17,624 nt of DNA from Arthrobacter sp. (GTDB lineage: Bacteria; Actinomycetota; Actinomycetes; Actinomycetales; Micrococcaceae). Made by a program: the position numbers and the translations under genes. The DNA is taken from contig JASLBS010000249.1 in NCBI GenBank assembly GCA_030146405.1, forward strand, positions 1 through 17,624. Reading direction: 5' to 3'. Below the pieces are notes generated by a model. That model saw only the letters and a list, made by a program, of their open reading frames with translations, was not told the DNA's origin and searched no databases. This document shows positions 6,711 through 16,200 of this stretch, one piece after another; the stretch's first letter is position 1; each line of letters opens with the position of its first letter.

Positions 6711-9323
6711 TCAGGCGTTGGCCACGAGTCCGAGCTCGGCCTTCGTCACGAGGGTGGAGTGCTTCGGGAGCACGCGCACGGTGTAGCCGAACGATCCCGA
6801 GTGGTCGATCCGGATGCTCCCCGTGAACAGGTACCTGCCGCTGCCGAGGTTCTCCGTGACCGCCAGTTCCTCGACGGTCACGTCGGTCAGCTCGTCGCTG
6901 TCGAGCGCGCGGCCGAAGGCGACCTCGACGGCGACATCGTCAGGGTCCAGGCCACCGAGCGAGATGTAGGTGTTCACGGCCAGGGAGTCGCCGATCTGCG
7001 GGTTCTCCGACACACCGGTCGAATCGACGTGCTCGACCTGCACCGCCGGCCAATTGCCCTGCACACGCGAGCGCCACGCCGCGGTCCGCTTCGCGAGCGA
7101 GAAGGAGTCCGCTGCAGCCTCCTGGCCGGCGCGCCAGGCGGGGCGGTACAGCTTCTCCACGTAGTCCTGGAGCATGCGCTCGGCGGACACGGCGGGGCCC
7201 AGCGTGGCCATCGTGTGCTTGATCATCGAGATCCACTGGTGTGGCACGCCGTCGCGCGAGGGCTCGGAAGGGCCTGCGGCGCCGGCTCCCTCCGCGGGGA
7301 CCAGGGAGTAGAAGCGCGGACCGACCTGCGTCTCGAGGAGGTCGTACAGGGCCGCCGCCTCGATGTCGTCACGCTCGTCGGCCGAGGCCCCGTTGTTGGC
7401 GGTGGGGATCGCCCAGCCGTTGTCACCGTCGTACATCTCGTCCCACCAGCCGTCGAGGACGGACAGGTTGAGGCCACCGTTGATGGCGGCCTTCATGCCG
7501 GACGTACCGCAGGCCTCGAGCGGACGCAGCGGATTGTTCAGCCACACGTCGCATCCCGGGAAGAGCGTGAGGGCCATCGCGATGTCGTAGTTGGGCAGGA
7601 ACACGATGCGGTGACGTACCTCCGGGTCGTCCGTGAAGCGGACCAGGTCCTGGATCATCCGCTTGCCCTGCTCGTCGGCCGGGTGGGACTTGCCGGCGAT
7701 CACGAGCTGGATCGGGTGCTCCGGGTGCAGGAGCAGCGCCTTCAACCGCTCGGGGTTGCGCAGCATGAGGGTGAGCCGCTTGTAGGTCGGTACACGACGG
7801 GCGAAGCCGATCGTGAGGACGTCCGGGTCCAGCACGGAGTCGGTCCACGTCAACTCGGCATCAGCGGCGCCGCGCTTCTTCCAGGAGGAGCGCAGCCGCT
7901 CGCGGACGTCGTCGACGAGGTTCGAGCGGAGCCGGCGACGCAGCGCCCAGATGTCCGTGTCGGGTACGTCGTACACCTTGTTCCACTGGGGATCGAGGAT
8001 CGACTCGGCGCCGAAATTGGTGCGGGCGAAGTCGGCGATCTCGGGATCGACCCAGCTCGGCACGTGGACACCGTTGGTGACAGAGGTGATGGGTACCTCG
8101 CGGGAGTCGAAGCCCGGCCAAAGACCGGAGAACATCCCGCGGGACACCTCGCCGTGCAGCTTGGCCACGCCGTTGGCGCGCTGTGCGAGGCGCAGGCCCA
8201 TGACGGCCATGTTGAACTTGGCGGGGTCGCCGTCCTCGTAGTTCTCCGCGCCCAGCGCCAGGACACGGTCCGTCGGCACGGCCGGCGCGAGGCCCGCGTG
8301 GAAGAAGTGCTCGATCTGGGAACGGTCGAAGCGGTCGATCCCGGCGGGCACCGGGGTGTGGGTCGTGAACACCGTCGAAGCACGGCCCACGGTCAGCGCC
8401 TCCTCCCAGCTCATGGGCACGTCGTTGGACGGGTCCATGAGCTCACGGATGCGCTCGATCCCGAGGAAACCGGCGTGGCCCTCGTTGGTGTGGAACACTT
8501 CCGGAGCGGGGGTCCCGGTGAGCCGTTCGAAGATGCGCAGCGCCTTCACCCCGCCCATGCCGAGGAGCAGTTCCTGCTGCAGGCGCTGGTCGCCGCCGCC
8601 GCCGTAGAGGCGATCGGTGACGTTGCGTGCGGTGTCGTCGTTCTCCGCGACGTTCGAGTCGAGGAGGAGCAGGGGGACCCGGCCGACGTCGGCGCGCCAG
8701 ATGTGCGCGGAGAGCTGGCGCCCGTTCGGGAGCGGCAGGACCACCTTCGCCGCCGTACCGTCCTGCTCACGCAAGAGGGTGAGCGGCAGGCCGTCGGGGT
8801 CGAGGACGGGGTACGTCTCCTGCTGCCAGGCGTCCCGCGAGAGCGACTGCTTGAAGTAGCCCGACTGGTAGAGGAGGCCGACGCCGATCAGCGGGACGCC
8901 GAGGTCCGAGGCCGACTTGAGGTGGTCACCGGCAAGGATGCCCAGGCCGCCCGAATACTGGGGGAGGACGGCGCTGATGCCGTACTCGGGGGAGAAGTAG
9001 GCGATGCTGCGGGGAGCATCCTCGCCGAGGCCCTGGTACCAGCGGGGCTCCGTCAGGTAACTGTCGAGGTCTGCGCCCAGCTCCTGGATGCGCTGCACCA
9101 GCTTCTCATCGGCTGCGAGCTGCTGCAGCTGCTCACGGGTCACCGACCCGAGGAACGAGACGGGGTCGCGGCGGCTCTTCGCCCAGGCCGCGGGGTCGAT
9201 CTCCTCGAAGAGCCGTTTGGTCGGTAGATGCCACGACCACCGCAGATTACCGGCGAGTTTGCCGAGCGGCGCGATGTTCTCGGGGAGGACGGTTCGGACG
9301 GTAAATCTGCGGATTGCCTTCAC
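6711..9323 (-). CDS. glgP: Alpha-glucan (glycogen/maltodextrin) phosphorylase, GT35
   Basis: GlgP removes glucose 1-phosphate from non-reducing ends of alpha-1,4-glucans using phosphate and pyridoxal phosphate. The 870-residue protein is of the actinobacterial alpha-glucan phosphorylase type. It has an N-terminal DUF3417-like segment (LAGNLRWSWHLPTKRLF), the substrate region YFSPEYGISAVLPQYSGGLG, VFHTNEGHAGF, the FARRVPTYKR loop, and EACGTSGMKAAINGG carrying the expected PLP lysine, Lys611. The C-terminal ~100 residues form an extra beta-rich domain. The start is set at the GTG at 9323 rather than the upstream in-frame ATG at 9434. KAIRRFTVRTVLPE is the usual family N-terminus, the 37 residues before it look random, and a TAGCGT box sits 7 bases before this GTG. 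It is divergent from glgE and convergent with glgX. Confidence 0.93.
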   Translation of the reverse strand: MKAIRRFTVRTVLPENIAPLGKLAGNLRWSWHLPTKRLFEEIDPAAWAKSRRDPVSFLGSVTREQLQQLAADEKLVQRIQELGADLDSYLTEPRWYQGLGEDAPRSIAYFSPEYGISAVLPQYSGGLGILAGDHLKSASDLGVPLIGVGLLYQSGYFKQSLSRDAWQQETYPVLDPDGLPLTLLREQDGTAAKVVLPLPNGRQLSAHIWRADVGRVPLLLLDSNVAENDDTARNVTDRLYGGGGDQRLQQELLLGMGGVKALRIFERLTGTPAPEVFHTNEGHAGFLGIERIRELMDPSNDVPMSWEEALTVGRASTVFTTHTPVPAGIDRFDRSQIEHFFHAGLAPAVPTDRVLALGAENYEDGDPAKFNMAVMGLRLAQRANGVAKLHGEVSRGMFSGLWPGFDSREVPITSVTNGVHVPSWVDPEIADFARTNFGAESILDPQWNKVYDVPDTDIWALRRRLRSNLVDDVRERLRSSWKKRGAADAELTWTDSVLDPDVLTIGFARRVPTYKRLTLMLRNPERLKALLLHPEHPIQLVIAGKSHPADEQGKRMIQDLVRFTDDPEVRHRIVFLPNYDIAMALTLFPGCDVWLNNPLRPLEACGTSGMKAAINGGLNLSVLDGWWDEMYDGDNGWAIPTANNGASADERDDIEAAALYDLLETQVGPRFYSLVPAEGAGAAGPSEPSRDGVPHQWISMIKHTMATLGPAVSAERMLQDYVEKLYRPAWRAGQEAAADSFSLAKRTAAWRSRVQGNWPAVQVEHVDSTGVSENPQIGDSLAVNTYISLGGLDPDDVAVEVAFGRALDSDELTDVTVEELAVTENLGSGRYLFTGSIRIDHSGSFGYTVRVLPKHSTLVTKAELGLVANA

Positions 9324-9330
9324 CCCGGTT

Positions 9331-9336
9331 ACGCTA
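9331..9336 (-). promoter_or_regulatory. Putative leaderless -10 box of glgP
   Basis: On the minus strand TAGCGT (TANNNT) ends exactly 7 bases before the glgP GTG, which has no purine-rich ribosome binding site. This predicts a transcript starting at the start codon. The -35 position (TCCCCA at a 17-base spacing) is a poor match. The box overlaps the small palindrome GCTAGC. Confidence 0.5.
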
Positions 9337-9417
9337 GCGCACTTGCCCAGTGGTGGGGAGGATCCGAGGATGATTACGGGCAGGTCGTCGAACGGTGCGA
9401 CGTCACGCCAAGCCTCC

Positions 9418-9447
9418 TTAGCAATTCGGCCCATTACTCGCTAACGT
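9418..9447 (+). promoter_or_regulatory. Putative leaderless promoter of the glgE-treS-mak/glgB operon
   Basis: TTAGCA (9418-9423) and TAACGT (9442-9447) are separated by 18 bases. The -10 box ends exactly 7 bases before the glgE GTG at 9455, and no Shine-Dalgarno site is visible. This is the geometry of leaderless actinobacterial transcripts. No well-formed operator for a regulator is evident in the 131-base divergent region. Confidence 0.55.
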
Positions 9448-9454
9448 CGTACGG

Positions 9455-11494
9455 GTGACGACCACTACGGAGCAGAATCGAAATGCCCAGTATCCCGACG
9501 GACTGCGGTTCGGCCGCATTCCCATCACGGCTGTCTCTCCTGTTATCGAGGATGGACGCTTCCCCGCCAAGGCGATCCCGGGCTCCGACCTCACCATCGG
9601 AGCAACCGTGTTCCGGGAGGGCCATGACCAGCTCGGCGTCTCGGCCGTTCTCCGGGACCCCCGCGGTAAAGAGGTGCAGCGCGTCCGGATGAGCCCCGTG
9701 GGCTCGGGTCTGGATCGATGGGCGGGAACGCTCACGCCCCGGGCCAAGGGCCTGCACACCTTCACCATCGAGGGATGGTCGGATGTCTTCGGTACCTGGG
9801 AGCATGATGCGACCATCAAGATCGGTGCCGGCGTCGACGTCGAGCTGATGCTCGAGGAGGGCGCGGCGCTCTTCACCCGCGCCGCCGCCGAGCGCAACGC
9901 GCGTGACGCTACGCTGTTCCGCCGCGCCGCCGAAGCTCTGTCGGACACGTCCCAGAGCGTGGAGGCACGGCTCGCCGCGGGACTGTCACCGCAGATCCAC
10001 GAGGCGATCGCCCGTCAGCCCATCCGCTCGCTCGTCACCGCGTCGCAGGCCTACCCCATCAACGTGGAGCGGGAGCTCGCCGGCCGGGCCGCCTGGTACG
10101 AGTTCTTCCCGCGGTCCGAGGGCGCCACGTACAACCCCGAGACGGCAGAATGGACCTCCGGTACGTTCCGGGAAGCCACCAAGCGCCTGGACGCGATCGC
10201 CGCGATGAACTTCGACGTCGTGTACCTTCCGCCGATCCATCCCATCGGCCGCACGCACCGGAAGGGCCCGAACAACACCCTCACGGCCGGTCCGGCCGAT
10301 CCGGGATCGCCGTGGGCCATCGGGTCCGAGGACGGCGGCCACGACGCGATCCACCCCGATCTCGGCACTTTCGAGGACTTCGACGCGTTCGTGGCCCGTG
10401 CCGGGGAGCTCGACCTCGAAGTGGCGCTCGACCTCGCACTGCAGGCAGCGCCTGATCACCCCTGGGTCACGTCCCACCCGGAATGGTTCACCACGCGCGT
10501 GGACGGTTCCATCGCCTACGCGGAGAACCCCCCGAAGAAGTACCAGGACATCTATCCGATCAACTTCGACAACGACCCGAAGGGCCTGTCGAAGGAGGTC
10601 CTGCGGATCGTCCTGATGTGGGTCCAGCACGGTGTGAAGATCTTCCGCGTGGACAACCCGCACACCAAGCCGGTGCAGTTCTGGGAATGGCTCATCGCCA
10701 AGGTCAACAAGAAGCACCCCGACGTCATCTTCCTCGCCGAGGCCTTCACCAGGCCGCCCATGATGCACGCCCTGGGGCGCGCGGGCTTCCAGCAGTCGTA
10801 CTCGTACTTCACGTGGCGGAACACGAAGACCGAGCTCGAGGAGTACTTCACCGAGATCAGCAAGGTCTCGTCCTCCTACTTCCGGCCCAACTTCTTCGTG
10901 AACACCCCGGACATCCTCACGGAGTACCTCCAGTACGGCGGGCCGATGGCCTTCAAGATCCGGGCAGTGCTCGCCTCGATGGCCAGCCCCCTGTGGGGGG
11001 TCTACTCGGGCTACGAGCTTTTCGAGCACGTGGCCAGGCCCGGAGCCGAGGAGTACATCGACAACGAGAAGTTCCAGTACCGTCCCCGGGACTACGCGGC
11101 CGCCGAGGCGGAGGGTCGCTCGTTGGCCCCCTTCATCACCAGGCTCAACGCGATCCGCCGCGCCCACCCGGCCCTCGGTGACCTCGAGAACCTGAATGTG
11201 CACAGCAGTACCGATTCCGCCACGGTGGTCTTCTCGAAGCACAAGGAGACCGCCGAGGGCAAGGACACGCTGATCATCATCGTCAACGTGGATCCGCATG
11301 CCACGCGCGAGTGCACCGTGTCACTGGACCTCGGGCAGCTCGGGCTCGACCCCGCGGACTTCGACGACGACGGCATGTTCGTCGTGGACGACCTCATTTC
11401 CGGGCAGACCTTCCCCTGGGGGGAGCACACGTACGTGCGGCTCGACCCCTACGTGGAACCCGCCCACATTCTTTCGATCAGGAGACCGCTCTAG
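9455..11494 (+). CDS. glgE: Alpha-1,4-glucan:maltose-1-phosphate maltosyltransferase (GH13_3)
   Basis: GlgE transfers maltosyl units from alpha-maltose 1-phosphate to the non-reducing end of an alpha-1,4-glucan, the polymerising step of the trehalose-to-glycogen pathway. The 679 residues start with a beta-sandwich domain (about 18-125, with RFGRIPITAVSPVIEDGRFP and ATVFREGHD). A helical stretch (130-200) is followed by the GH13 barrel beginning AAWYEFFPRSEG (212-223). Catalytic residues are Asp400 in KIFRVDNPHTKPVQFW (nucleophile), Glu429 in IFLAEAFTRP (acid/base) and Asp486 in FFVNTPDILTEYL, all in GlgE-specific contexts. The GTG start gives the expected N-terminus and matches the -10 box spacing. 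Its TAG stop shares one base with the treS GTG start. It is first in a three-gene operon encoding the whole GlgE route. Confidence 0.96.
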   Translation: MTTTTEQNRNAQYPDGLRFGRIPITAVSPVIEDGRFPAKAIPGSDLTIGATVFREGHDQLGVSAVLRDPRGKEVQRVRMSPVGSGLDRWAGTLTPRAKGLHTFTIEGWSDVFGTWEHDATIKIGAGVDVELMLEEGAALFTRAAAERNARDATLFRRAAEALSDTSQSVEARLAAGLSPQIHEAIARQPIRSLVTASQAYPINVERELAGRAAWYEFFPRSEGATYNPETAEWTSGTFREATKRLDAIAAMNFDVVYLPPIHPIGRTHRKGPNNTLTAGPADPGSPWAIGSEDGGHDAIHPDLGTFEDFDAFVARAGELDLEVALDLALQAAPDHPWVTSHPEWFTTRVDGSIAYAENPPKKYQDIYPINFDNDPKGLSKEVLRIVLMWVQHGVKIFRVDNPHTKPVQFWEWLIAKVNKKHPDVIFLAEAFTRPPMMHALGRAGFQQSYSYFTWRNTKTELEEYFTEISKVSSSYFRPNFFVNTPDILTEYLQYGGPMAFKIRAVLASMASPLWGVYSGYELFEHVARPGAEEYIDNEKFQYRPRDYAAAEAEGRSLAPFITRLNAIRRAHPALGDLENLNVHSSTDSATVVFSKHKETAEGKDTLIIIVNVDPHATRECTVSLDLGQLGLDPADFDDDGMFVVDDLISGQTFPWGEHTYVRLDPYVEPAHILSIRRPL

Positions 11495-13263
11495 TGCTCA
11501 ACCCCTATCAGCTCAACGCGCCAGGACTGGCCCACGACCCCCACTGGTACCGTAAGGCGGTCTTCTACGAGGCCCTGGTGCGCGGATTCGCCGACGCGAA
11601 CGGGGACGGCTCCGGCGACCTCTCCGGTCTGATCGAGAAGCTGGACTACCTCCAGTGGCTCGGCGTCGACTGCCTGTGGCTGCCGCCGTTCTTCAAGTCC
11701 CCGCTGCGCGACGGCGGCTACGACATCTCGGACTACTACGATGTCCTGGACGAATTCGGCTCCCTCAGCGACTTCAAGCGCCTCGTCGCGGAGGCCCACG
11801 CCCGCGGCGTCCGGGTCATCATCGACCTGCCCATGAACCACACCTCGGACCAGCACCACTGGTTCCAGGAGTCACGCAGCGACCCCGAGGGCCCGTACGG
11901 CGACTACTACGTCTGGAGCGACACGGACGAGAAGTACGAGGACGCGCGGATCATCTTCGTGGACACCGAGGAATCGAACTGGACCTTCGACCCCGTGCGC
12001 CGGCAGTTCTTCTGGCACAGGTTCTTCAGCCACCAGCCCGACCTGAACTTCGAGAACCCGAAGGTGCAGGAAGCCATCTTCGACGTCGTGAAGTTCTGGC
12101 TGGACCAGGGCATCGACGGATTCCGCGCGGATGCCATCCCCTACCTCTTCGAGGAGGAGGGCACCAACTGCGAGAACCTGCCCAAGACCCACGAGTTCCT
12201 CAAGCGCCTGCGCGCCATGGTGGACGAGAACTACCCGGGCCGCGTCATCATCGCCGAGGCGAACCAGATGCCCGACGAGGTGGTGGAGTACTTCGGTGAC
12301 GAGGACGGCCCCGAGTGCCACATGTCCTTCCACTTCCCGATCATGCCGAGGCTCTTCTACGCGCTGCGCGACCAGAAGGCCGCTCCCATCATCGAGACCA
12401 TGAAGGAGACGCCGGAGATCCCCGCCGGCGCCCAGTGGGGTACGTTCCTCCGGAACCATGACGAGCTCACCCTCGAGATGGTGACCAACGAGGAGCGCGA
12501 GGCGATGCTCGGCTGGTACGCGCCCGATCCGCGCATGCGCGCCAACGTCGGTATCCGCCGTCGACTGTCCCCGCTGCTCGACAACTCGCGTGCCGAGGTC
12601 GAACTGATCCACTCCCTGCTGCTGTCCCTCCCGGGCAGCCCGTTCCTCTACTACGGCGACGAGATCGGGATGGGCGACAACATCTGGCTCGAGGACCGCG
12701 ATGCGTCGCGCACCCCGATGCAGTGGAACCCCGACCGCAACGCGGGCTTCTCCCCGGTGGACCCCGGCAAGCTGTACCTCCCCGTCGTGCAGTCCCTCGT
12801 CTACCACTACAACCACGTGAACGTGGAAGCGCAGATGGCCACGTCGAGTTCGCTGCTGCACTGGGTCCGCCAGATGCTCGCCGTTCGCAAGGCGCATCCC
12901 GCCTTCGGCCTCGGGAGCTACCGGAACGTCCCGGTGGAATCGGAGAACGTACTGGCCTTCATCCGCGAGATCGACGAGCCGAACGCCGAGGGCGAGCCCG
13001 CCGAGGCGGTGCTCTGCATCTTCAACCTGTCGCAGCACCCCGTCGCGGCGCGCATGCGTCTCCCGGAGTTCGCCGGCCGCGGCCTACGCGACCTCTTCGG
13101 TGGAGCCATCTTCCCGGCCTTCGCGGAGGACGGCGAGATCACCCTGACACTCGGCAGCCACGACTTCTTCTGGCTCCGCGTCCGCTCGGCATACTCCAAC
13201 ACGGCATCGCCGCACACCCAGTCGATGCCCGTCATCCCCCTCCCGGAGGCCAGCCGATCATGA
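11494..13263 (+). CDS. treS: Trehalose synthase (maltose alpha-D-glucosyltransferase, GH13_16)
   Basis: TreS interconverts trehalose and maltose; with a maltokinase present the expected flow is trehalose to maltose to maltose 1-phosphate. The 589 residues begin with the typical HWYRKAVFYEALVRGFADAN. They then show the calcium-site region NGDGSGDLSGL (36-46), DLPMNHTSDQHHWF (111-124), the nucleophile Asp213 in DGFRADAIPYLFEEEGT, Glu255 in IIAEANQMP and Asp323 in FLRNHDELTLEM. The GTG start is supported by AGGAG at 11480-11484, nine bases upstream, and overlaps the glgE stop by one base. The protein ends soon after the C-terminal beta domain, so it lacks the fused maltokinase seen in some TreS proteins. 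Here the kinase is fused to GlgB instead. The TGA stop overlaps the next ATG (ATGA). Confidence 0.96.
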   Translation: MLNPYQLNAPGLAHDPHWYRKAVFYEALVRGFADANGDGSGDLSGLIEKLDYLQWLGVDCLWLPPFFKSPLRDGGYDISDYYDVLDEFGSLSDFKRLVAEAHARGVRVIIDLPMNHTSDQHHWFQESRSDPEGPYGDYYVWSDTDEKYEDARIIFVDTEESNWTFDPVRRQFFWHRFFSHQPDLNFENPKVQEAIFDVVKFWLDQGIDGFRADAIPYLFEEEGTNCENLPKTHEFLKRLRAMVDENYPGRVIIAEANQMPDEVVEYFGDEDGPECHMSFHFPIMPRLFYALRDQKAAPIIETMKETPEIPAGAQWGTFLRNHDELTLEMVTNEEREAMLGWYAPDPRMRANVGIRRRLSPLLDNSRAEVELIHSLLLSLPGSPFLYYGDEIGMGDNIWLEDRDASRTPMQWNPDRNAGFSPVDPGKLYLPVVQSLVYHYNHVNVEAQMATSSSLLHWVRQMLAVRKAHPAFGLGSYRNVPVESENVLAFIREIDEPNAEGEPAEAVLCIFNLSQHPVAARMRLPEFAGRGLRDLFGGAIFPAFAEDGEITLTLGSHDFFWLRVRSAYSNTASPHTQSMPVIPLPEASRS

Positions 13264-16200
13264 CCACCCACATACCGTTCATCCCGGAAATCCTCACCGA
13301 ATGGCTCCCGTCCCAGCGGTGGTTCCCGGCGAAGGGAGGGTCGGTGGAGTTCACGGTGGTCGGTGGGACCGTCCTCGAGGATCCCGCCGGTGCTGCCGGC
13401 TTCGAGGTCCATTTCCTCGCCGTCGACTCGGGTGACCGCACCGACGTCGTCAGCGTGCCGATCAGTTACCGGACCGAGCCCCTCGCTGATGCCGAGAACG
13501 GATTGATCGGGCAGGTGGAGCACCCCGACCTCGGGTTGCGCTGGGCCTATGACGCCACCCACGATGCCGACTTCGTGCGGCTCTGGGTGGACTTCATCCT
13601 TGCTGCGAACAGTACGTCCGACGGCCGGCTGACCGGTGTGCTCGTCAAGGCTCCCGAGCAGTCGGAAGCCGACACGCTGCAGCCCGTGAAGGTACTGCTC
13701 GGCGAGCAGTCGAACACGTCGGTGGTCTACGGCTCGGGCCCGGGCTCCATGATCGTGAAGTTCTTCCGGGTGCTGGCCGCCGGGGAGAGCCCCGACGTCC
13801 AGATCAGCGCGGGGCTCACCGCCGGCGGATCCACCGACACCCCCGACACCTTCGGCTGGGTCACGGGCACCTGGCAGGAAGCACACGGGGGGCCGGGACA
13901 CCACGTGACCGGTCACGTGAGTGTCCTGCGCGACTTCGTCGAGGGGAGCACCGACGCCTGGCGTACGGCGTCGTCCGCGGCGTCGACCACCGCGGACTTC
14001 ACGGCCGAGGCGCGTGGCCTCGGTGGCGCCGTCGCCCGCATCCACCGCCAGCTCGAGAGTGCCTTCGGTAGCCGCGAAGCCTCGCGAGCGGAGGAGCAGG
14101 ACTTCAAGGAGGCTCTCGCGAAGCGCATCCGCTGGGCCTGGGAGGAAGCCGGCGGCGCTGTCGGGCCGCTCGGGAACGAGGTGGACCGCATCGTCCGGGA
14201 CATCGAGACCCTCGAGGGCATCCCCGCGCTCCAGCGGATCCACGCAGACCTCCACCTCGGTCAGATACTCCAGGCTCCGGACGGGACATGGCTCGTCATC
14301 GACTTCGAGGGTGAACCCCTCCGGCCCACGGCCGAGCGGAGCGTCCCCGACGTCCCCGTGCGCGACGTGGTGGGCATGGTCCGTTCCCTCGAGTACGCCG
14401 CAGCTTCCCGTGGCGCCGCCCCGGTCGGGTCACCGGGAGCGGCCGAGACCCAGCAGTGGTCCGATGCCGCGCGCGCAGCGTTCCTCGAGGGGTACGCGGA
14501 GGAGGCGGACACGCCGGTGGACACCGAGGGTGCCCTCTTCCGTGCCCTCTGGCTCGACAAAGCGCTCTACGAGGTGGTCTACGAGATCCGCAACAGGCCG
14601 GACTGGGTGGAGATGCCCGTCCGGGACGTCCGACGCGCACTGGGTGCACAACCCGGAGCGGATGCTACGAAAGCAGTTGACATGAATTCTTCGAAGAACC
14701 CGGACGCCGACGGCGAGGAGACCCTCGCCGGGAAGGCGGCCAAGGCCGTCACGGACAGCGTGAAGACCGTGGCCGAGAAAACCAGGAATGCTTCGGCTTC
14801 CCTGACCGAGAAGGCGAAGGACGCGGTGGCCGACGTCCGCGCCGACAAGCCGGAGGAACCGGCGGCGGCCCCGCAGGCGCCACTCACTCCCCGGACCGTG
14901 GAGTCATCAGTGCTGCAACAGGTCTCGGAGGGTGCCTACCACCAGCCGCACGCCGTGCTGGGCGCCCACCTCGACGACGGCGACGTCGTCACCGTCCGCA
15001 CGCTGCGCCCCCTCGCGCGTTCCGTCGTCGTCGTGACGGCCTCCGGACGCACGGAACTGGACCACGAGCACAATGGCATCTGGGTCGGCGCGCTGGCTGC
15101 GGAGAACGCCGGACACGTACCGGACTACCGGCTCGAGGTGACCTACGAGGGCGATCCGATCACGGTCGACGACCCCTACCGGTTCCTCCCGACGCTCGGT
15201 GAGATCGATATGCACCTGATCGGCGAGGGACGCCACGAGACCCTGTGGACGGCACTCGGCTCGCACGTCAGGCACTACTCGTCGGTGCTCGGCGACATCG
15301 AGGGAGTGTCCTTCGCCGTATGGGCTCCGAAGGCGCGCGCGGTGCGCGTGCTGGGTGACTTCAACGGCTGGGACGGAAGCGTGAACGCGATGCGCGTCCT
15401 CGGAAGCTCCGGCATCTGGGAGATCTTCATCCCGGGCGCCAGCGTCGGCAGTTGCTACAAGTTCGGCATCCTCGGTGCGGACGGGCAGTGGCGTGAGAAG
15501 GCGGACCCGATGGCGAGGGGCACGGAGATCCCTCCGTTGACCGGTTCCCGCGTGGTCGAGTCGAGCTACACCTTCGACGACGACGACTGGATGGAGGCGC
15601 GGGCCGCCAAGGATCCGCACAACGGACCCATGAGCGTCTACGAGGTGCACCTCGGTTCCTGGCGTCAGGGCCTCAGCTACCGCGAACTCGCGGAGCAGCT
15701 GGTGGAGTACGTCGCCTGGCAGGGGTTCACGCACGTGGAACTCATGCCGGTCGCGGAGTACCCGTTCGGCGGATCATGGGGCTACCAGGTCACCTCGTAC
15801 TTCGCGCCCACCTCGCGCTTCGGCGATCCGGACGACTTCAAGTACCTGATCGACAAGCTGCACCAGGCGGGTATCGGCGTCCTCATGGACTGGGTGCCCG
15901 CCCACTTCCCCAAGGACGCCTGGGCTCTGGCCAAGTTCGACGGCGGCACCCTGTACGAGCACGGCGATCCCTTCCTCGGTGAGCACCAGGACTGGGGAAC
16001 GCTGATCTTCGACTTCGGGCGCAGCGAGGTGCGCAACTTCCTGGTGGCCAACGCGCTGTACTGGCTCGAGGAGTTCCACATCGACGGGCTGCGCGTGGAC
16101 GCGGTCGCGTCCATGCTGTACCTGGACTACTCGCGGGAGGAGGGGCAGTGGCGCCCGAACAAGTTCGGGGGTCGTGAGAACCTGGAGGCGATCGCCTTCC

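Noticed and set aside
6759..9227. An 822-codon open frame on the plus strand opposite glgP
   Set aside because: It mirrors the codon structure of glgP in a GC-rich genome, shows no recognisable domain, and its apparent protein is low-complexity. The minus-strand glgP has clear catalytic motifs throughout.
9386..9402. Inverted repeat CGTCG-N7-CGACG in the glgP-glgE intergenic region, as an operator
   Set aside because: The arms are only 5 bp and CG-rich, so chance is likely in this genome, and no regulator gene is nearby to suggest a partner.
9324..9434. Upstream in-frame ATG extending glgP by 37 residues
   Set aside because: The extension crosses the divergent promoter region and does not resemble the family, whose N-terminus matches the GTG at 9323.
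9986..11299. Long minus-strand open frame opposite glgE; similar ones lie opposite treS and mak
   Set aside because: They are antisense frames of GC-rich genes with no family signatures, while the plus-strand proteins are well recognised.
14677..14682. A perfect TTGACA hexamer at the Mak-GlgB junction, as an internal promoter
   Set aside because: No TANNNT box lies 16-18 bases downstream, and transcription from it would begin beyond the ATG at 14682, which it would be expected to serve.
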